Shown here piece by piece: positions 1 to 7,864 of a stretch of DNA of 64,000 nucleotides. Every line of letters starts with the position of its first letter. Position 1 is the stretch's first letter. The translations under genes and the position numbers were made by a program. A model generated the notes under the pieces. It was not told the DNA's origin. It ran no database searches and was given only the letters and a program-made list of their open reading frames with translations. Source of the DNA: QZKY01 sp942492925 (lineage in GTDB: Bacteria; Pseudomonadota; Gammaproteobacteria; Burkholderiales; Burkholderiaceae_D); NCBI GenBank assembly GCA_942492925.1, contig OW818641.1, positions 682,001 through 746,000 on the forward strand, given 5' to 3'.

Positions 1-154
1 CATCTTCCGTGACAAAACCGTTTTCGATGAAAACCCGGCCCAGTTTACGGCCGCTGCGCTTTTGTTCTGACAGCGCGGTTTGGAGTTGCTCTTCGGAAAT
101 AAGCCGTTGCCGCAATAGCATCTCGCCCAAGCGAATCTTTTCCGGCCGCGACAT
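1..154 (-). CDS. mshE: MSHA pilus assembly ATPase MshE, N-terminal fragment (cut by window edge)
   Basis: Only the first 51 codons are inside the window; the gene continues to the left. The start is the ATG at 154-152, preceded by a strong GGAGGGGG ribosome binding site. The visible protein begins MSRPEKIRLGEMLLRQRLIS and continues with EEQLQTALSEQ and LGRVFIENGFVTED. This is the N-terminal domain typical of GspE/PilB/MshE traffic ATPases, which power pilus polymerisation from the cytoplasm. The family is read from this short stretch; the MshE name rests on the adjoining msh genes. In the classical msh order mshE lies in line with the pilins, but here it points away from them. Confidence 0.75.
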   Translation of the reverse strand, partial: MSRPEKIRLGEMLLRQRLISEEQLQTALSEQKRSGRKLGRVFIENGFVTED

Positions 155-449
155 AAACCCCCTCCAAAAAAATGCTGCGATGCAACATATTACAGAAAAG
201 TATTGTAAGCCAATTTATACGACATTGCCTATTATGTTTATGTTAAGCCAACAAAGGCACTGAAGATGTGTCAGGTGACGCGGGGAAACGAAGAACGTCA
301 TGATTTTTAAAGATATATTGTTACAAAAAAGTGAAAAAGATTATGAGAATGTCGTATTTTTGCGATATTTTCAGCATTAAAACGTGATATTTGTAACCGT
401 TAAACTTTAAAGAAATGGCTATGCTATTATTACCATAAGGCATTATTTA

Positions 450-525
450 TGTCGGGAAATGCCTGCGGCTATTGTCAGGAAATGTCTGTTGCCATTGTCG
501 GGGGTGTGTCGTATATATTTGTCAG
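450..525 (+). repeat. Phased 23-nt TGTC(A/G)G array before the first pilin gene
   Basis: Two adjacent 23-nt units (450-472 and 473-495) share about 17-18 positions and both begin TGTC(A/G)GGAAATG. Further TGTC(A/G)G starts occur at 496 and 520, so four copies of the hexamer recur every 23-24 nt, about two helical turns. An inverted copy, CTGACA, lies near 563-568. The phasing suggests binding by a regulator on one DNA face. The regulator is unknown. Confidence 0.6.
489..517 (+). promoter_or_regulatory. Candidate sigma-70 promoter of the pilin block
   Basis: TTGCCA (489-494) and TATATA (512-517) are separated by exactly 17 nt, about 70 nt before the first pilin start. The -35 matches 5 of 6 consensus bases and the -10 matches 4 of 6. 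It overlaps the TGTC(A/G)G array, which would let the array's binding factor act on it. Confidence 0.4.
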
Positions 526-588
526 TGAGAATGGTGTATGCGGATTGCGAGCCATTCATAACCTGACAGTTCAATCTGGAGGGCGGTG

Positions 589-1113
589 ATGCGCAAAATA
601 CAGTCTGGTTTTACGCTTATTGAGTTAGTTGTTGTGATTGCCATTTTGGGAATTCTGGCAGGGTTCGCCCTACCGCGTTTCGCGAGTCTTCAGGCGCAAG
701 CGCGTATCGCGAAGATGAATGGCGCACTGGGTGCGATGAAATCCGCGGCTGCCTTATCGCATGCGCTGGCCTTGGCAAATAGCCTGCCTGCCGATCATAC
801 GGGCGCGGCTGCTATCAATGTTGAAGGCGTGTCGGTGACGTTGACCAATGGCTATCCGGCGGCGAATTTCATTGCCCAACTGGCCGGTATTGGTGGAACG
901 GCTGTTCCTGCTGTTGGTGCATTTGGTGATTATCATGTTTCGGCGGTGAGTGCCACTTCAATTACCTTGGCGCCGGACGCGAACCACATCACTGCCCCGA
1001 ACAATTGCACAATTACATACAACACGGCGGCGGCGTCGAGTGGCACAGCGCCCAATATTGTCTACAACCAGCCGACCTACGCAACCAATTTGACAGTTGC
1101 TTCCTGCGACTGA
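589..1113 (+). CDS. mshB: MshB/MshA-like type IV prepilin
   Basis: Type IV prepilin of 174 residues. The leader MRKIQSG is followed by FTLIELVVVIAILGIL, the hydrophobic helix used for membrane retention and fibre packing. Prepilin peptidase would cut after the glycine and Glu5 is present. Two cysteines near the C-terminus (NNC and ASC) could form the usual pilin disulfide. I prefer the ATG at 589 because GGAGG sits 6 nt before it; a GTG lies one codon upstream. It is first in the rightward pilin block, followed after 150 bp by mshA. The symbol follows the classical mshB-mshA order; by sequence it is simply an MshA-type pilin, so it could be a second major pilin. Confidence 0.75.
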   Translation: MRKIQSGFTLIELVVVIAILGILAGFALPRFASLQAQARIAKMNGALGAMKSAAALSHALALANSLPADHTGAAAINVEGVSVTLTNGYPAANFIAQLAGIGGTAVPAVGAFGDYHVSAVSATSITLAPDANHITAPNNCTITYNTAAASSGTAPNIVYNQPTYATNLTVASCD

Positions 1114-1267
1114 CTGGCAGCGGAATGGTCCGCGTGGTTTGGTGAGCCTGGGCGTCATTTTCTGTCGTGGGTGTCTACCGTTAGACCAGAAGGCAAGCGC
1201 AAGACCGAACAAAATAAATAGCAGGAAAAACTTGAACGCAAAACTTACCTAAGAAACGGAGTGGAAC

Positions 1268-1711
1268 ATGGAAAAGCAAAAGGGTTTTACCTTGATTGAA
1301 CTGGTGGTGGTGATCGTTATCCTCGGCATTCTGGCGGCGGTGGCGATTCCCAAATTTGTGGATTTGTCGGAGGAAGCGGGTACTGCGGCAACGAATGGAG
1401 TTGCGGCCGCTATTGCGTCCGGCTCATCGGTGAACTATGCGGCAAAAATGGCAGGGAAGACAACAGGGGTTGTAGCGCTGAATACGGCTGATGTCTGCTC
1501 GAAAGCCAATCTTGAGGCGCTGGTGACGGGCGTTACTTTTACTGGGGTAACTCCCATCGCCGCATCTTCCGGCTCAAATGTTTATAACGTACTGACAGGT
1601 TCCACTACAGGCAACTGTTCAGCAGCAGGGGCAGCGGGCACTGCGGTTCAGTGCACTATACAGGGGTCTAAAGGCGCTTCCGTAAACGCCACCGTGATTT
1701 GCTCTGGTTGA
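1268..1711 (+). CDS. mshA: MSHA major pilin MshA
   Basis: Type IV prepilin of 147 residues with the short leader MEKQKG, cleavage before FTLIELVVVIVILGIL and Glu5 intact. The mature protein is rich in Ala, Gly, Ser and Thr and has four cysteines (DVCS, GNCS, VQCT, VICS), two of them near the C-terminus as in pilin disulfide loops. It is taken as the major fibre subunit because it is compact, follows the mshB-like gene, and is followed at once by a strong hairpin (1763-1792) that would keep its transcript more abundant than the minor pilins. An AACGGAGTGGAAC sequence provides the ribosome binding site. Confidence 0.85.
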   Translation: MEKQKGFTLIELVVVIVILGILAAVAIPKFVDLSEEAGTAATNGVAAAIASGSSVNYAAKMAGKTTGVVALNTADVCSKANLEALVTGVTFTGVTPIAASSGSNVYNVLTGSTTGNCSAAGAAGTAVQCTIQGSKGASVNATVICSG

Positions 1712-1762
1712 TCCGTTTAGGATTTTTGGGTGCGATAGGCATCTAAAAGCCATATCAGCAAG

Positions 1763-1800
1763 AAACCTGGCAAGGTCTTCCTTGCCAGGTTTGTTCGTTT
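1763..1800 (+). terminator. Hairpin terminator/attenuator after mshA
   Basis: A perfect 12-bp stem (1763-1774 with 1781-1792) with a 6-nt loop is followed by a T-rich run (TTTGTTCGTTTT). It lies between the major pilin gene and mshC, which starts 25 nt later with no obvious promoter of its own. It therefore probably works as a partial terminator setting the ratio of major to minor pilin transcripts. Confidence 0.8.
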
Positions 1801-1816
1801 TGAAAGAGGCCTGATC

Positions 1817-2278
1817 ATGCTGCGGCGTCATTCAAGTGGTTTTACGCTGGTTGAATTAGTCGTGCTTATTGTTATTCTTGGCGTTCTGGCGCTGACTGTG
1901 ATGCCGCGCTTTTTCTCCCGCCAGACTTTTGAATCCCGAGGCTTCTTCGACCAAACCAAAGCCGCCATCCGCTACGCGCAGAAAACAGCGATTGCGCAGC
2001 GTCGCACGGTGCATGTGAATCTGAGGGGCAATGCCATTTGCTTGACTTACGTTGCCGATGCCAACTGCGTGAATGTCAACGCCAGCGACATTGTCTTGAG
2101 TCCGGCCAGTGGCCAGCGTTTTTACACGGAAGCCCCTTCCGGTGTCAGCTTTAACGCCGTCGGCAGTTTTTCCTTTTCCCCGCTAGGCCGTCCTTCTGCC
2201 GCTGTGGTGGTCGGCGTGACTGGGGACGGCATGGTCCGCAATATCACCGTGGAAGGCGAGACGGGCTATGTGCATTAA
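1817..2278 (+). CDS. mshC: MshC-type minor prepilin (GspH/FimT-like)
   Basis: Minor prepilin of 153 residues. The leader MLRRHSSG precedes FTLVELVVLIVILGVLAL with Glu5 present, then a GspH/FimT-like soluble domain (KAAIRYAQKTAIAQRRTVHV is the typical helix-strand transition). Minor pilins of this class prime fibre assembly at the inner membrane. The start ATG has GAGG upstream. Its end overlaps the start of mshD, indicating coupled translation. Identification rests on the prepilin signature plus position three in the pilin block. Confidence 0.8.
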   Translation: MLRRHSSGFTLVELVVLIVILGVLALTVMPRFFSRQTFESRGFFDQTKAAIRYAQKTAIAQRRTVHVNLRGNAICLTYVADANCVNVNASDIVLSPASGQRFYTEAPSGVSFNAVGSFSFSPLGRPSAAVVVGVTGDGMVRNITVEGETGYVH

Positions 2279-2837
2279 GGCCCGACGCATGCGCCAGTCT
2301 GGCGTGACACTGATTGAGTTGATCATCTTCATCGTGATTGTCAGCGTGGCTGTCGTTGGCATTTTGTCGGTGATGAACATCACGACCCGCGCGAGTGCGG
2401 ACCCCATGATTCGCAAACAGGCGCTGGCCATTGCCGAATCGCTGCTGGAAGAGATACAGTTGCAACCGTTTACCTATTGTTTTCCGGCAGACGAGCAAGC
2501 GTCAACGGCAGCCGGTGTTGGTGATTGCACCGTCAGTCTCGGTAACGAAGACACGCTGCCTTCCGTTTCGCGTGTCAGCAATATTGGCGCACGAGATGCT
2601 GACAATGTTGCCGATTACAATAATTTTTCCATGTCGCCGATTCGTGGCGTGACTGGCGATGTAAACGGTACCTTGGCGGGATACAGCGCTTCCGTTGCGA
2701 TCGCGCAGGCAGGCAGCGCGCTGGGACTGGCCAACAACAATGATGCCTTGCAGATCGATGTGACGGTTAGCGGGAGAGGGGAATCGATCACGCTGACAGG
2801 CTATCGTTTGCGTTACGCGCCGAGGGCCGTGCCATGA
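2268..2837 (+). CDS. mshD: MshD-type minor prepilin (GspI/PilV-like)
   Basis: Minor prepilin of up to 189 residues. The cleavage region is MRQSG before VTLIELIIFIVIVSVAVVG, with Val rather than Phe at mature position 1 and Glu5 intact. The ATG at 2268 overlaps mshC by 11 nt. The in-frame ATG at 2289 gives a shorter leader and has AAGG 8 nt upstream, so it is an equally good start. The soluble part contains QALAIAESLLEEIQ, the motif common in PilV/GspI-type pilins. It probably belongs to the minor-pilin tip complex with MshC and MshO. Confidence 0.8.
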   Translation: MCIKARRMRQSGVTLIELIIFIVIVSVAVVGILSVMNITTRASADPMIRKQALAIAESLLEEIQLQPFTYCFPADEQASTAAGVGDCTVSLGNEDTLPSVSRVSNIGARDADNVADYNNFSMSPIRGVTGDVNGTLAGYSASVAIAQAGSALGLANNNDALQIDVTVSGRGESITLTGYRLRYAPRAVP

Positions 2838-3649
2838 TCAGGCATATGCGCACACTACGAGGATTCACATTGATCGAGATGGTCATGGTGATCGTCATCA
2901 CAGGCATCATTGCCGGGATGGTGGCCGTGTTTGTCCGCGCGCCGGTGCAAGGCTACTTTGATCTGGAATCGCGCGTTGCCTTGACGGATGGGGCCGATAC
3001 CGCGCTGCGTCGCATCGGACGTGACTTGCGGCGGGCCCTGCCCAACAGTGTTACGGTTTCTGCGGACGGCAAAACGGTGTCGTTTTTGTTAACGCGAACG
3101 GGCGGGCGATATCGTGCGGAGCAGGATTACAGTGTTCCAGCGCTGCCGACAGGAAACCCCCTGCTCCCGGGCGAGGGCGCGGTGATGGAATTCGATGTGA
3201 TGGGCGATGTCACATTGGGCGGCGCGCTGGTTACACCGCAAGCCGGCGAATGGGTGGTCGTTTATAACCTGGGGCTTCCCGGGGCGGATGCATACGAAGG
3301 CAGTAACCGGGCGGTGGTCGCTGCCGGCTCGACGGGTACCAACATCAAACTGGCCAGCGCAACGACTTTCCCGCTTGCGTCTCCCGGCAATCGTTTTCAG
3401 ATTGTGGAATCGCTGGTGTCTTACGCATGCCAGAACGGCGCATTGATCCGAACTTGGCGTGCCCCGCCAACTGCCGCTGAAAGCAGCGCCGCGCTGGTGG
3501 CGGATGTTGACTGCGGCCAGACTTTTTTTACATATGACCAGAACCTGATTCATCAGCGCTGGGGCCTGATGACGATGACGCTGTCCTTAACTAGAAACAA
3601 TGAAACGGTAACCCTGTACCATGAAGCCCATGTCAGCAATGTGCCGTGA
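2834..3649 (+). CDS. mshO: MshO-type minor prepilin (GspJ/PilW-like)
   Basis: Minor prepilin of 271 residues with leader MIRHMRTLRG and mature start FTLIEMVMVIVITGIIAGMV, Glu5 present. The following LTDGADTALRRIGRDLRRAL helix is characteristic of the larger PilW/GspJ-like minor pilins. Its ATG overlaps the mshD stop by 4 nt (ATGA), so translation is coupled. It lies in the pilin block in the expected mshD-O-P-Q order and is likely part of the initiating tip complex. Confidence 0.8.
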   Translation: MIRHMRTLRGFTLIEMVMVIVITGIIAGMVAVFVRAPVQGYFDLESRVALTDGADTALRRIGRDLRRALPNSVTVSADGKTVSFLLTRTGGRYRAEQDYSVPALPTGNPLLPGEGAVMEFDVMGDVTLGGALVTPQAGEWVVVYNLGLPGADAYEGSNRAVVAAGSTGTNIKLASATTFPLASPGNRFQIVESLVSYACQNGALIRTWRAPPTAAESSAALVADVDCGQTFFTYDQNLIHQRWGLMTMTLSLTRNNETVTLYHEAHVSNVP

Positions 3650-4148
3650 AAAGAAAAAGCCTGTGTGGCGATTCGTCGCGCAAAAAGCTTTTGCGTTGCC
3701 GACGGCGATTTTTCTGTTGGTGGTGCTGGCGGCGCTGGGTGCGTTCATGCTGCTCATGTCATCCGTGCAGCACACGACGGCCGCGCAGGATGTGCAAGGC
3801 ACCCGCGCGTATCAGGCGGCGCGCACTGGCATCGAGTGGGGCATCTACCAAATCATGAAACCGGAAAACGACAATTACAACAAGACCGCAGGCTTCACCG
3901 TACCGTATGTTTGCGCGGCACCAATGGCCGGATCGCCGCTGGCAGCGCTGGGCGGTACGCTGGCCGGGTTTTCGGTTGCCGTGTCGTGCACGCAGACAAC
4001 GCATAATGAAGGCGGCAATACGATCAGGGTTTATCAGGTCACGTCAACCGCAACTTATGGTCAGGCGGGAACCGTCGGGCGCGTGGAACGTCAAATAACG
4101 GCGACGGCGGGAACGTGTCGAGAAGCGAGCGGAGCGAGTTGCGGATGA
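3621..4148 (+). CDS. mshP: MshP, PilX-like pilus biogenesis protein
   Basis: Protein of up to 175 residues with one hydrophobic segment near the N-terminus (AFALPTAIFLLVVLAALGAFMLLM), followed by a QGTRAYQAARTGIEWG helix as in PilX/MshP proteins. It is not a textbook prepilin: the residue before Phe is Ala, not Gly, and there is no Glu5. In-frame starts at 3621, 3630 and 3639 all overlap the mshO end, and none has a clear ribosome binding site, so translation is probably coupled. It resembles MshP by position and by the FALPTAI motif. Confidence 0.75.
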   Translation: MKPMSAMCREKKKPVWRFVAQKAFALPTAIFLLVVLAALGAFMLLMSSVQHTTAAQDVQGTRAYQAARTGIEWGIYQIMKPENDNYNKTAGFTVPYVCAAPMAGSPLAALGGTLAGFSVAVSCTQTTHNEGGNTIRVYQVTSTATYGQAGTVGRVERQITATAGTCREASGASCG

Positions 4149-7100
4149 GGATCTGGCCAAACCTGACGCAAAACGGCGCGCGCCGCATCCTTGCCAGCCT
4201 GGGGGTCGGGTGTTGCCTGTTGGCGATGGTCACGGGCGCGAAAGCGCAGAGCGCGGTGACTACGACGCTCTCCAATGTGGTTCCCGCCAGTTGCGTGAGC
4301 AGTAACGATCCCGCCGTGGGGACAGTTGCCTGGACAAATCCCGCCAATGCGCGCACCAGTAATAACCAGCGCGCTTCCGCCAGCCTGCCAAGTGGTCAGA
4401 CCAGCCATTACCTGAAGTGTTCCGGGTTCGATTTTTCGATCCCGGGCACCGCAACCATTAACAGCATTACGGTCAGGGTTGAACGTCGTGCGAGCAGCAC
4501 GAATTCCGTTCGCGATGCATACGTCCAGATGATCCGTGCGGGTACGGTGGAAGGGACGCCGAATTACGGTGCCTTGACCACCAACTACGGCACTTCTGAC
4601 AGTACGGTGGACTACACAGTGAATACTGCGTCCTGGACACCATCCGATCTCAACGACGCGAATTTCGGGATTGCGTTTGCTTCGCGGAACAATCATGCTT
4701 CCAGTTCTCGCACGGCGGAAGTTGACAGCATCCGGATAACCGTTGTCTACACTGACTATTGTCCGCCGCCCAGCAACGCGCCATCCGGACTGGCCTTGAC
4801 CTGTGTGTGCGACAAATTCGATCGGACTGACTTGAATCCTTCGCCGATCAACAACGCTTACTGGATTTTGGACCAGAAGGATGACACGAGCGACGGGCGC
4901 GCCGCTGGCTTGCCAACGATTCTGAATAACCGCTTGCAGTTGACACCCAATGACGTTCGCCGTGCCCGTGTGGCGACCGTGCCCAGCAGTTTTCCCGCAG
5001 CCGGCAATTACATCTCAATCGACTTTAATCACTATGCCTATAGCAGCAATAGCGGCGATAGGGGTGACGGGATGGCTGTGATTTTGTCTGATTCCCGTTT
5101 GGCGCCGCTTTCCGGAGCCTATGGCGGATCGCTGGGCTATGCACAAAAAGTGGGATCGGACTGTGCTTTGCCAGGAGGGAACTGTCCCGGTTTTCAAGGT
5201 GGGTGGGTCGGGCTGGGCTTTGATGAATATGGTGGATTTCAGGACCCAGCGGAAGGGCGAATCGGCGGCCCAGGGAGGCGTGCACAGTCGGTTGCTGTGC
5301 GCGGGTCGGGATCGGGCACGACGGGATATGCCTGGCTAGCTGGTACGAGTACCCAGACTACTTATCCTGTCGACATTAACTCAAGCACGATCGGGCGAGG
5401 GTATCGCTATCAGGTGATTGTGGATGCGCGCAATGCTGCTGGCAACAGCACGACTGTTACCGTGAATCGTGATACAGGCGGGACGGGAAGCAGCTTCAGC
5501 CAGATGCTTAACATCGCCAACATTTTTACAGCGGCAACGTCTCAGGGAACGACACAGGCAACCGTGCCCCCCAACTGGTTGATTTCTTTTACGGGATCGA
5601 CCGGTTCCGCCACCAATAACCATCTGATTGACTCTCTACGCATTTGCGCGCAAACCATTCAGTCGCTTCCCGGCAATGTGGCCGAGGATTTCAGCGTGAT
5701 TGACGAAGCCTATGGCACGCCTCCCGCCGGCCCGGCTTCGACGCAGTTCGTTGATGGGCATATCTACATGAAAATTGTGGGCGTGCCGTTCAAGCTGAAT
5801 GTGGCCGCGATCAAAGATGACGCGATTTTGCAAAGCTATGTGTTTTCCGGAACCAAAGACGTGACGGTCAAGCTGGTCGACAATCAAAACGATATCTGCA
5901 AAATGGGACAGGCCGATTTTTGCAATGCGGCTTGCCAAAGCGCCCCTGCGGTGAGCGGGGGCGAGCAGGTGCTGACTTTCGAGAGCAGCGATCAGGGCAA
6001 GAAGCTCTCGGCGGATTTCACCATTAACACGGCGTACAGAAATCTGGTGGCAGTCATTAGCGATACGAACGGCACCAAAGCTTGTTCAGTCGATGCATTT
6101 TCTGTACGTCCTTCCGGTTTTCAGGTATTAGCGACGAGCAATGCCATACAAACGGGCCTGCCCCCAGGCACGCCCGTTTTCAAAGCGGGGACCGGAAAAT
6201 TCCACATCAAGGCCACAAGCATTGGTGTTGCCGATGTGGCCAGCGGTTACAACGGTCAGCCCAAGATCAACAATGCAGTGTTGCAGGCTGGACCGTCCGG
6301 GGCGGGCGTAACGCTGGTTGCCGGTGGTGTTGCGCCCGTTTTGTTCCCCGCTGCGACGCCAGGCACGGGATCGTCGGTCACTGAATATCCGTCAGCTTCA
6401 GATCCACCCAATACGGGTTTCACGTACAGCGAAGTTGGCACGTTCACTTTGCCGGGCTATCCTCCGGCGACGGATGCAACGACGCCGCGCGGTGTGTACG
6501 ATGGCGTGCATGCAGCAGAGTGCGGCGCAACGCTTTGCACCGTAGCAGAAAAAGATACGCGCAAGACCAGCACATGGACAGGGGTTGATAGTGTCAGCGC
6601 AAAAGGCGATTGTGTTGATGAGAGCTATTCCAACGCACGCGACACAACGGGAACGTATGCGTCGAACGCCAACTACGGTAAATTCGGATGCCTGTTTGGC
6701 ACGATAGGTTCGACATCATTCGGACGTTTCATCCCTGACCATTTCACGCTCTTGGCCGGAAGTGTGCTTGATCCAGCTTGCGATGGGGCGTCAAGTTTCA
6801 CCTACATGAATCAACCGTTCCAGCAATTGAAGTTTGATCTGGAAGCGAAAAATGGGGCTGGCGACAAAACGAAAAACTATGCAGGCAATCTCGCTACGGC
6901 TGCGCCGGTTATCGTGGCTGAAAATGGGGATAATGCAGCGGATTTGGGTGCGCGCGTAACAGGCATCCCTGCCACGATGTGGTCAACAGGCGCTTATTCC
7001 GTAGATACAAGTGCGGCGGTATTCATCCGTCCGCAGACATGCACCGGAAGCCCATTGGTTTGTACGGACGCTTCCCCGGATGGCCCCTATGACAATCTTC

Positions 7101-7738
7101 AATTGGGCGTGCGTGTGACGCACGTTAGCGGTGGGGTCATTGTTGACGGAGATGTTGATGGGGTATTGATGGAGGCGGCGGATATGAACGCAGGAACAAC
7201 TGGCGCTTGCGGTACGGGCTGTAACAGCAAGGTGATTGGCAGTGCCACCATCGTGCGCTTTGGTCGTTTGCGCTTGCTGAATGCGCACGGATCGGAAAGG
7301 TTGAATCTTCCGATTCCGATGCGGGCACAGTACTGGAACGGCACGATGTTTGTTACAAATGCGTTGGACAGTTGCACGACCATCGCTAGCGATAACGTGA
7401 AGCTTCAGAATTACCAGAAGCCAACGGTATTCAGCGATACCAACATGCCCCAGTCCAACGTGTTTTTGGGAACGTCCGGAACGAGCAGCCAGTTTTCTTC
7501 CGGAACGGGGAGGCTTTTGCTGAAAAAACCGACATCGCTGACATCGAGAGGTAGTGTCGACGTCTGCGTCGATCTGGACAGTACGGATGCCAATTATGCC
7601 TGTTCTGCCGCTGCGACGGCCAGTCTGCCATGGCTACGAGGCAGGTGGACTGGCGGCGCGTATGTCGACGATCCGAAAGCGCGAGCGACTTTCGGCGTCT
7701 ACAAGAGCGACTTCATCTATATACGAGAAATGTATTGA
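4145..7738 (+). CDS. mshQ: MshQ, very large secreted pilus-associated protein with lectin-like module
   Basis: Secreted protein of 1197 residues. The ATG at 4145 overlaps the mshP stop (ATGA); an ATG 30 nt earlier lacks support. A signal peptide is visible (RRILASLGVGCCLLAM, cut after AKA). Residues roughly 60-200 form a beta-rich segment. Residues about 220-500 resemble an L-type (concanavalin A-like) lectin fold, with DGMAVILSD, GGSLGYAQ and GGWVGLGFDEYGGF. The rest matches the long C-terminal region of MshQ proteins (VDGHIYMKIVGVPFKLNV and many cysteine pairs). Its size, secretion and lectin-like part suggest an adhesin or tip component of the MSHA pilus; that role is inference. It ends the pilin block. 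Confidence 0.8.
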   Translation: MRIWPNLTQNGARRILASLGVGCCLLAMVTGAKAQSAVTTTLSNVVPASCVSSNDPAVGTVAWTNPANARTSNNQRASASLPSGQTSHYLKCSGFDFSIPGTATINSITVRVERRASSTNSVRDAYVQMIRAGTVEGTPNYGALTTNYGTSDSTVDYTVNTASWTPSDLNDANFGIAFASRNNHASSSRTAEVDSIRITVVYTDYCPPPSNAPSGLALTCVCDKFDRTDLNPSPINNAYWILDQKDDTSDGRAAGLPTILNNRLQLTPNDVRRARVATVPSSFPAAGNYISIDFNHYAYSSNSGDRGDGMAVILSDSRLAPLSGAYGGSLGYAQKVGSDCALPGGNCPGFQGGWVGLGFDEYGGFQDPAEGRIGGPGRRAQSVAVRGSGSGTTGYAWLAGTSTQTTYPVDINSSTIGRGYRYQVIVDARNAAGNSTTVTVNRDTGGTGSSFSQMLNIANIFTAATSQGTTQATVPPNWLISFTGSTGSATNNHLIDSLRICAQTIQSLPGNVAEDFSVIDEAYGTPPAGPASTQFVDGHIYMKIVGVPFKLNVAAIKDDAILQSYVFSGTKDVTVKLVDNQNDICKMGQADFCNAACQSAPAVSGGEQVLTFESSDQGKKLSADFTINTAYRNLVAVISDTNGTKACSVDAFSVRPSGFQVLATSNAIQTGLPPGTPVFKAGTGKFHIKATSIGVADVASGYNGQPKINNAVLQAGPSGAGVTLVAGGVAPVLFPAATPGTGSSVTEYPSASDPPNTGFTYSEVGTFTLPGYPPATDATTPRGVYDGVHAAECGATLCTVAEKDTRKTSTWTGVDSVSAKGDCVDESYSNARDTTGTYASNANYGKFGCLFGTIGSTSFGRFIPDHFTLLAGSVLDPACDGASSFTYMNQPFQQLKFDLEAKNGAGDKTKNYAGNLATAAPVIVAENGDNAADLGARVTGIPATMWSTGAYSVDTSAAVFIRPQTCTGSPLVCTDASPDGPYDNLQLGVRVTHVSGGVIVDGDVDGVLMEAADMNAGTTGACGTGCNSKVIGSATIVRFGRLRLLNAHGSERLNLPIPMRAQYWNGTMFVTNALDSCTTIASDNVKLQNYQKPTVFSDTNMPQSNVFLGTSGTSSQFSSGTGRLLLKKPTSLTSRGSVDVCVDLDSTDANYACSAAATASLPWLRGRWTGGAYVDDPKARATFGVYKSDFIYIREMY

Positions 7739-7756
7739 GTTTTAGAGGCGGCGCTA

Positions 7757-7785
7757 TTGTGGTAACTATCGGCAACAGATAGAAT
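7757..7785 (+). promoter_or_regulatory. Possible promoter of the mshI-N assembly block
   Basis: TTGTGG (7757-7762) and TAGAAT (7780-7785) are 17 nt apart in the 126-bp gap after mshQ. The -10 is good but the -35 is weak. A small stem (7797-7802 with 7810-7815) follows. The gap is the only long break between the pilin and assembly blocks, so an internal promoter is plausible. Confidence 0.35.
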
Positions 7786-7864
7786 TTGCCAGTGATAAGA
7801 GCGGGTTTTGCTCTTTAAACGTTAACAGAATCCGGACACGGATGAAACCCAGCCCAGAGAAAAA

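Larger units (their letters stand above)
155..588. promoter_or_regulatory. Divergent control region between mshE and the pilin block
   Basis: This 430-bp AT-rich stretch holds no credible gene. It must contain promoters for both divergent transcripts. Visible elements are a phased TGTC(A/G)G array (450-525), a sigma-70-like promoter (489-517) and an extended -10 candidate, TGCTATTAT at 422-430, without a good -35. I looked for a sigma-54 pair (GG-N10-GC) and found none with correct spacing. Confidence 0.6.

Noticed and set aside
532..548. Possible sigma-54 promoter (TGG...TTGC) before the first pilin
   Set aside because: The GG-GC spacing is 12 nt rather than the required 10.
4091..4696. Long leftward frame (201 codons) opposite mshP/mshQ
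   Set aside because: It is the antisense of clear msh genes, has biased Arg/His/Gly composition and no family features.
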